Assembly: GCA_004335635.1 (NCBI GenBank)
Contig: QAXH01004319.1
Span: 16,850 to 80,849, forward strand
Length of the DNA stretch: 64,000 nt
DNA from: Chloromonas sp. AAM2
Lineage: Eukaryota; Chlorophyta; Chlorophyceae; Chlamydomonadales; Chlamydomonadaceae
Direction: 5' to 3'
The translations under genes were made by a program, and so were the position numbers. Below, piece after piece: positions 60,701 through 64,000 of this stretch (position 1 is its first letter; each line of letters opens with the position of its first letter). The notes below the pieces were generated by a model that worked only from the letters and a program-made list of their open reading frames with translations, was not told the DNA's origin and searched no databases.

Positions 60701-63700
60701 GTCATGGCGGACTTCTGGCACAAGGACCTGCCGGAGATTGAACCAAGTATGTTGAGGGGTGGGGCAGCCACGTGGCACGAATAACCGGTCAAACGACACG
60801 AACTGGGATTGATCGAGACATGTGAAAGTGCGAGATGAACTGTCCCAAAAAAAGGGGGAGAGAGAGGGAGGGAGAGAGAGTGCCTGGGATTGAGTTGAAT
60901 GAAAATCGGCTTGTATTTTGAGTCTTGAGCCAGTTCCGTAGTTCGTAGCTGCGTTGTACCAATATCTCCATAAGTATAGCGGTTCAAGTTATGCAATCAT
61001 TTACGTTCTTGAATGCGCTTGCAGACATGCGTGACCGGCGCATCGAGCTACGCAACCTCCACCAGAAGATGATCACGGACATCCAGAGCCAGCTGCAGAT
61101 CTACCCCCGCAGGACCAGGCCGGAGGACTGTGGGCGCATGAGCACTATCATTTCACGTCTCAGGGTGCGTGCCTACGGTTTAGCGTGCAGTGCATGTACT
61201 TAGGGAACAGAGCGGTACATGTCCTTAGGCTTTAGGGCGTGAGGACTGTGGCCGCATGAACACCATCATTTCATGGCTAAGGTTGCGTGCGTTAGAGCGG
61301 TGCATGTGTGTAGGGTTTGAAGCGTCAGAGACATCATAGCAGTGTGTCCAGTTGTAGGTGTCATCTTCCCACAACCCCACTGCCGTTACGAGTGCACTGC
61401 ACGTTCCATACAGTTGCAGCACAGTTTGTATGAATGTTGACAGTAGTAAACCAAATTGCCTGCGGCACGTCCCTGCGGACAGTGATTACATTGATAGCTG
61501 ATCGTTTGACACGCATGCAGGAAACCGATTCACAACTCCTAGTGCGCATGCTGACGGCACGGAAGTGCATGCAGAATACACAGGCATTGATATTGAGAAT
61601 AACAAGTAGTAGCAGTGATATGATGTGATATTATATCGCACATGCTCGCAGGACACCGATGTGCCTGATGAGGATTTCGGGCTGCTGGGCGACCTGATTG
61701 CGTTTGGTGACGGCGGCTTCTACATGGACCGCATAGTGACGCCCATATTCGATGTATTCGCATACGAGGTGAGTCTATGTGCCTTCAACACAACTTATCC
61801 GCGCCGACGCGCTTGGTCACGTCGTTGTGTCAGCATCGACGTGTTTGCCTATGACGTGAGACCTTGTTTGTTACTATTATCATTGTAGTTTTCATCGTTG
61901 TGTCCATTGAACGCTCCATAGCGTGCCTTGTAGATCGTTAGTTCTTTGGTGCGGCCTCCTTTGGTGATCACATTGTTAGCAGGCTGCAGGATGGATGGCG
62001 CAAAATGTGTGAATTTGCAACGCAGACCGAGCACTTCAGCACACAATGCATCAGGGCTGAAAATCACGAAGAAACTGATAAACATAAACACAATATTGCT
62101 TTATAATATTTAATTAATAATAAATCACTTGACACGCACTTGCGCTGTGCAGATTGACCACCTAAGCAACCTGGGAGTGGATGTGGCTCACAGGTTGGGT
62201 TATGACGACCTCAACGAGTCCATGTGTGTCAGGGAGATCGTGCATGGTAAGTGGTTATGGTTTAGGGTTTAGGGGCTTAGGATCTGGGTTTAAAGTTGCG
62301 GTTTAGAGTTTGGGTTATGACGACCACAATGAGTATCAGGGAGATTGTGCATGGTGAGCAGCAGTAGTAGTCGCAGCAACCGTTGATGGCGAGCGATCGT
62401 GCGCATTGTCTAGTCCATACGTACATTTTTATGTGTTGGTTGTGTGCTGGGAGTTTGAACGTCATCTGGGTGACAGGGTGATTGCAGCGGCTGGTCACGG
62501 GCAGCGCATGTTTTTCACTCATTTGCCATCACCACCTGGCGTTTGTGCCTGGTGCTTGGGGCGACCCCTTGTTGATGACATGCCGAGTCACCAGTGAGCA
62601 GGTTTTCATACGTTTCACACATTCTAAGCCTTACACGATGTGGCGCTGCTGCATTGCTGGCCACGCAAGACTTGAACTCGGCCTCAGCTATGCTGAGCCA
62701 TGGCCCATGCGCTTCCATGCGCTTCCATGCGCTTCCATGCGCGACGTCACCATGTTTGTTGTACCGCGCATTGCCCAATTACCCTCGCGTGTGTGCTTTT
62801 GCCACGTGCTTGCCACTTGCTTTTGCCACGTGCTTGCCACTTGCTTTCGCCACGTGCTTTTGCCACGTGCTTGCCACTTGCTTTCGCCACTTGCTTTTGT
62901 CATGTGCTTGCCGTTTCAGATACGTTACGTGAGCTGCGCGTCAAGCCCGAGCAGATTGCCCAGGCGACGCTGAACGACTCGTATGTGTCAATGACCAACC
63001 TGGGCTTTGGCAAGGGGGCGGCCATGAGCAAATTTGAAGTGCCGGTGAGTGCATGTGGTTGAGAGGATGTGGCAGAGTCAGTAAGGCATGTGCACGTGTA
63101 ATGGACTTGTTCTGGTTCTGTCTTTTCAACTGTTCAATGCGATTGTGGTCATACCTCCCTACCTACCTCCTGCAAGTCACTCATGTACTCTCACACACTT
63201 ATGTTTGTCACTCCAACCTCACACACCTGCCCCACACTTTACCTTGACTTTCGTCACTCTTTCCCAGGTTGCGTCCGAGTTCTGGCACTCCAAGGTGTTT
63301 GTGAAAACGTACCGGGAGCGGCGCACCTGGGCCGCCGTGTACCGGGCATACTTCAGGGTGTGGTGTGTGCACCTCGTCATGTACCAGTTCCTGCAGGCAA
63401 GTCGGTTGATAGATTATCTGGGGCCGAGGGCCAAGCAGGAATGCGGGGTGGCACAGGGGGGGGTGGGGGGAGGAGGGCAATTCGGGATTTGTTGTCTGCA
63501 TCTGGTCATATGTTATACCAGTTTGTACATGTAGGTTTGCCAATGCAGTTTTTGGGGTTTGAGTAATGGGGAGGACTGGGGGATGAGCTATCACGAAACA
63601 TTTGTAAAGCTTCGCAACCTGTGCATTCGTTCTCGCATTGTTTGTTGACTATCATCGCGGAATTGCTACATCTTTATTTTGTTACAATGGTATTCGCAGG

Positions 63701-63909
63701 TGCTGGCGTTCACGGGCTGGGACTGGCGCATGCTCTCCTCCTGCATTGTCACGCATGCCATCCTAAAAGCGTTTGAACGTTTCTGCAACTGGTTCATGAC
63801 CAATGACCCCGCTGAGCCCCTCAACACCACCCTTTCCAAGGTGTTCACGACCAAGGGGCGCTTGGGAATGAGCACAGCAGGGCTCAGGGCTATCCAACGC
63901 ATGCACAAG
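55785..63909 (+). CDS. 1,3-beta-glucan (callose) synthase, N-terminal part; runs off the right edge
   Basis: Fourteen exons in frame: 55785-56148, 57245-57345, 57839-57982, 58440-58550, 59074-59187, 59661-59786, 59955-60050, 60548-60746, 61025-61164, 61652-61768, 62153-62246, 62920-63044, 63268-63396, 63700-63909; 690 residues so far. The FKS1 N-terminal domain is clear: ALMELHATIFHSYEHYWCKL, LWFLIYTESSSLRHTPELMW, GGFYMDRIVTPIFDVFAYE, RLGYDDLNES, FVKTYRERRTWAAVYRAYFR, VWCVHLVMYQFLQ (start of the first membrane cluster) and the following helices. These match plant callose synthases (GSL/CalS), plasma-membrane enzymes polymerising UDP-glucose into beta-1,3-glucan; the catalytic domain should lie beyond the window. 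The intron after 63396 uses a GC donor (CTGCAG/GCAAGT). The chosen ATG is the first in the exon; the frame is open 5' of it to a CACAG acceptor at 55690, so an earlier exon is possible. At least seven edges have echoes. Confidence 0.9.
56155..57190. repeat. GCATGCA-rich first intron of the glucan synthase gene
   Basis: About 1 kb dominated by GCATG and TGCATGCA words, including a (CATG)n run near 56753-56772, a repeated GGTTGCATGCATGCACG block near 56.99-57.11 kb, and another run near 57160-57178. No exon is seen inside. Confidence 0.85.
57662..57719. repeat. (TTG)n microsatellite
   Basis: About 19 TTG units in the second intron of the glucan synthase gene. It is open in several frames as a homopolymer peptide, but is intronic. 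Confidence 0.95.
58807..59073 (+). repeat. 89-bp tandem array of an acceptor edge (glucan synthase exon 5)
   Basis: The real exon 5 begins at 59074 with ATGCCAAGTCTGGAAACCAA after CTGCTGCAG. The same acceptor plus exon start recurs at 58985 and 58896 (ATGCCTAGTCTGGAAACCAA or GCCAA) and, more diverged, at 58807 (CTGCCCAGTCTGGAAACCAA). All spacings are exactly 89 bp. The intervening part reads AACCTCAACCCTACACCACC in each unit. Confidence 0.95.
59344..59432. repeat. AT-rich palindromic repeat
   Basis: Alternating TATAATATACTGTAG and TATACTATAATATACTG words in intron 5 of the glucan synthase gene; TAGTATACTA is self-complementary. Likely to form hairpins. Confidence 0.85.
59518..59551 (+). repeat. 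Echo of the exon 6 acceptor (glucan synthase)
   Basis: ACTCTGGCCGTTTCTCGCCC then GTTCCTCAG repeats the real intron end ACTCTGGCCGTTTCTCACCC then GTTTCTCAG (acceptor at 59660). The similarity stops at the AG, so this copy holds the acceptor but not coding bases. Confidence 0.8.
60100..60144 (+). repeat. Donor-type echo of exon 7 (glucan synthase)
   Basis: The real edge is TGCAAGCTCGTGGGCCTGCC, then CTGGCGC, AAAAG and GTGTG (exon end 60050). The echo reads GCCAAGCTGGTGGCCCCGCC, then ATGGCGCATAAG and GTGTG, with an 11-bp deletion. It starts about 70 bp into the intron. Confidence 0.8.
60291..60493 (+). repeat. Two acceptor-type echoes of exon 8 (glucan synthase)
   Basis: The real edge at 60548 reads CACAG then GTTCTCCGTGACTACTCGTA, CTGCG. 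Copy 1 (60291-60331): AGCAG then GTTCTCCGCGATTACTGCTA, CTGCG. Copy 2 (60441-60493): CACGG then ATTCTTCATGACTACTAGTA, CTGCT, and it continues aligned for about 25 bp more. Copy 1 keeps a usable AG and an open frame; copy 2 has lost the AG and has an in-frame stop. Confidence 0.9.
61241..61290 (+). repeat. Donor-type echo of exon 9 (glucan synthase)
   Basis: Real edge: GAGGACTGTGGGCGCATGAG, CACTATCATTTCACG, TCTCAGG and GTGCGTGC (end 61164). Echo: GAGGACTGTGGCCGCATGAA, CACCATCATTTCATG, GCTAAGG and TTGCGTGC. The echo extends about 50 bp but its donor GT is mutated to TT. Confidence 0.92.
61833..61862 (+). repeat. Donor-type echo of exon 10 (glucan synthase)
   Basis: Real edge: ATTCGATGTATTCGCATACG, AG, GTGAGTC (end 61768). 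Echo: CATCGACGTGTTTGCCTATG, AC, GTGAGAC. Encoded peptide FDVFAYE versus IDVFAYD. The donor GT is intact. Confidence 0.82.
62309..62360 (+). repeat. Donor-type echo of exon 11 (glucan synthase)
   Basis: Real edge: TTGGGTTATGACGACCTCAA, CGAG, then TCAGGGAGATCGTGCATG and GTAAGT (end 62246). Echo: TTGGGTTATGACGACCACAA, TGAG, then TCAGGGAGATTGTGCATG and GTGAGC, with a small internal deletion. The donor is intact. Confidence 0.93.
62808..62917. repeat. Short tandem repeat before exon 12 (glucan synthase)
   Basis: Four to five units of type GCCACGTGCTTGCCACTTGC, TTTC or TTTT, directly upstream of the acceptor at 62919. A separate GCGCTTCCAT triplet repeat lies at 62709-62738. Confidence 0.88.
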
Positions 63910-64000
63910 GTAGGGTGGTTTCTGTCCGTTTCTGGCAACGTCTACGTGCACGAATGTAACCAAAAACACGGGTCAGCAAAACCACCACTCCATTACCCCT

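Overview
This 64 kb window is nuclear DNA of a green alga, most likely a chlorophycean related to Chlamydomonas. The evidence is dense spliceosomal introns with GTGAGT-type donors and C(A)G acceptors, an octotricopeptide-repeat (OPR) organelle RNA-binding protein, TGTAA polyadenylation signals, long Gln/Ala/Gly low-complexity tracts, and abundant CATGCA, CA and minisatellite repeats. No operon, rRNA, tRNA or CRISPR was recognised. There is one assembly gap at 34983-35149. Genes were assembled by hand from exon frame, splice sites and intron phase. The main models keep frame through every junction.

Layout. (1) 1186-5284 (+): 840-residue pseudo-response regulator of the plant APRR2/GLK2-like type, with no visible GARP/Myb domain. 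(2) 11.8-15.5 kb: two weakly supported models, one on each strand. (3) 16251-20400 (-): 330-residue BAR-domain membrane-curvature protein in 11 exons. (4) 24838-31326 (-): 1558-residue low-complexity protein of unknown function. (5) 33404-38770 (-): OPR protein of at least 1065 residues, interrupted in an intron by the gap. (6) 40597-42122 (+): 3' part of a small WW-domain protein with a C-terminal membrane segment. (7) 45747-50238 (+): RNF170-like RING plus DUF1232 ubiquitin ligase, 669 residues. (8) about 54.0-55.2 kb (-): degraded transposon-like coding fragments. (9) 55785 to the right edge (+): first 690 residues of a 1,3-beta-glucan (callose) synthase. The genes do not form an obvious pathway; they are neighbouring independent nuclear genes.

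The most striking feature is not a gene. In at least ten introns of five or more genes, the intron beside a real exon edge carries one to three diverged copies of that edge: the last intron bases, the splice site and the first or last tens of coding bases. Acceptor-type copies lie upstream of the real acceptor and donor-type copies lie downstream of the real donor. They range from nearly identical 81-89 bp tandem arrays to decayed single copies. One array flanks the assembly gap. I call these 'exon-edge echoes' and report them locus by locus.

Long stretches (5.3-11.3, 20.4-24.8, 42.2-45.7 and 50.3-54.0 kb) show no gene I can support.
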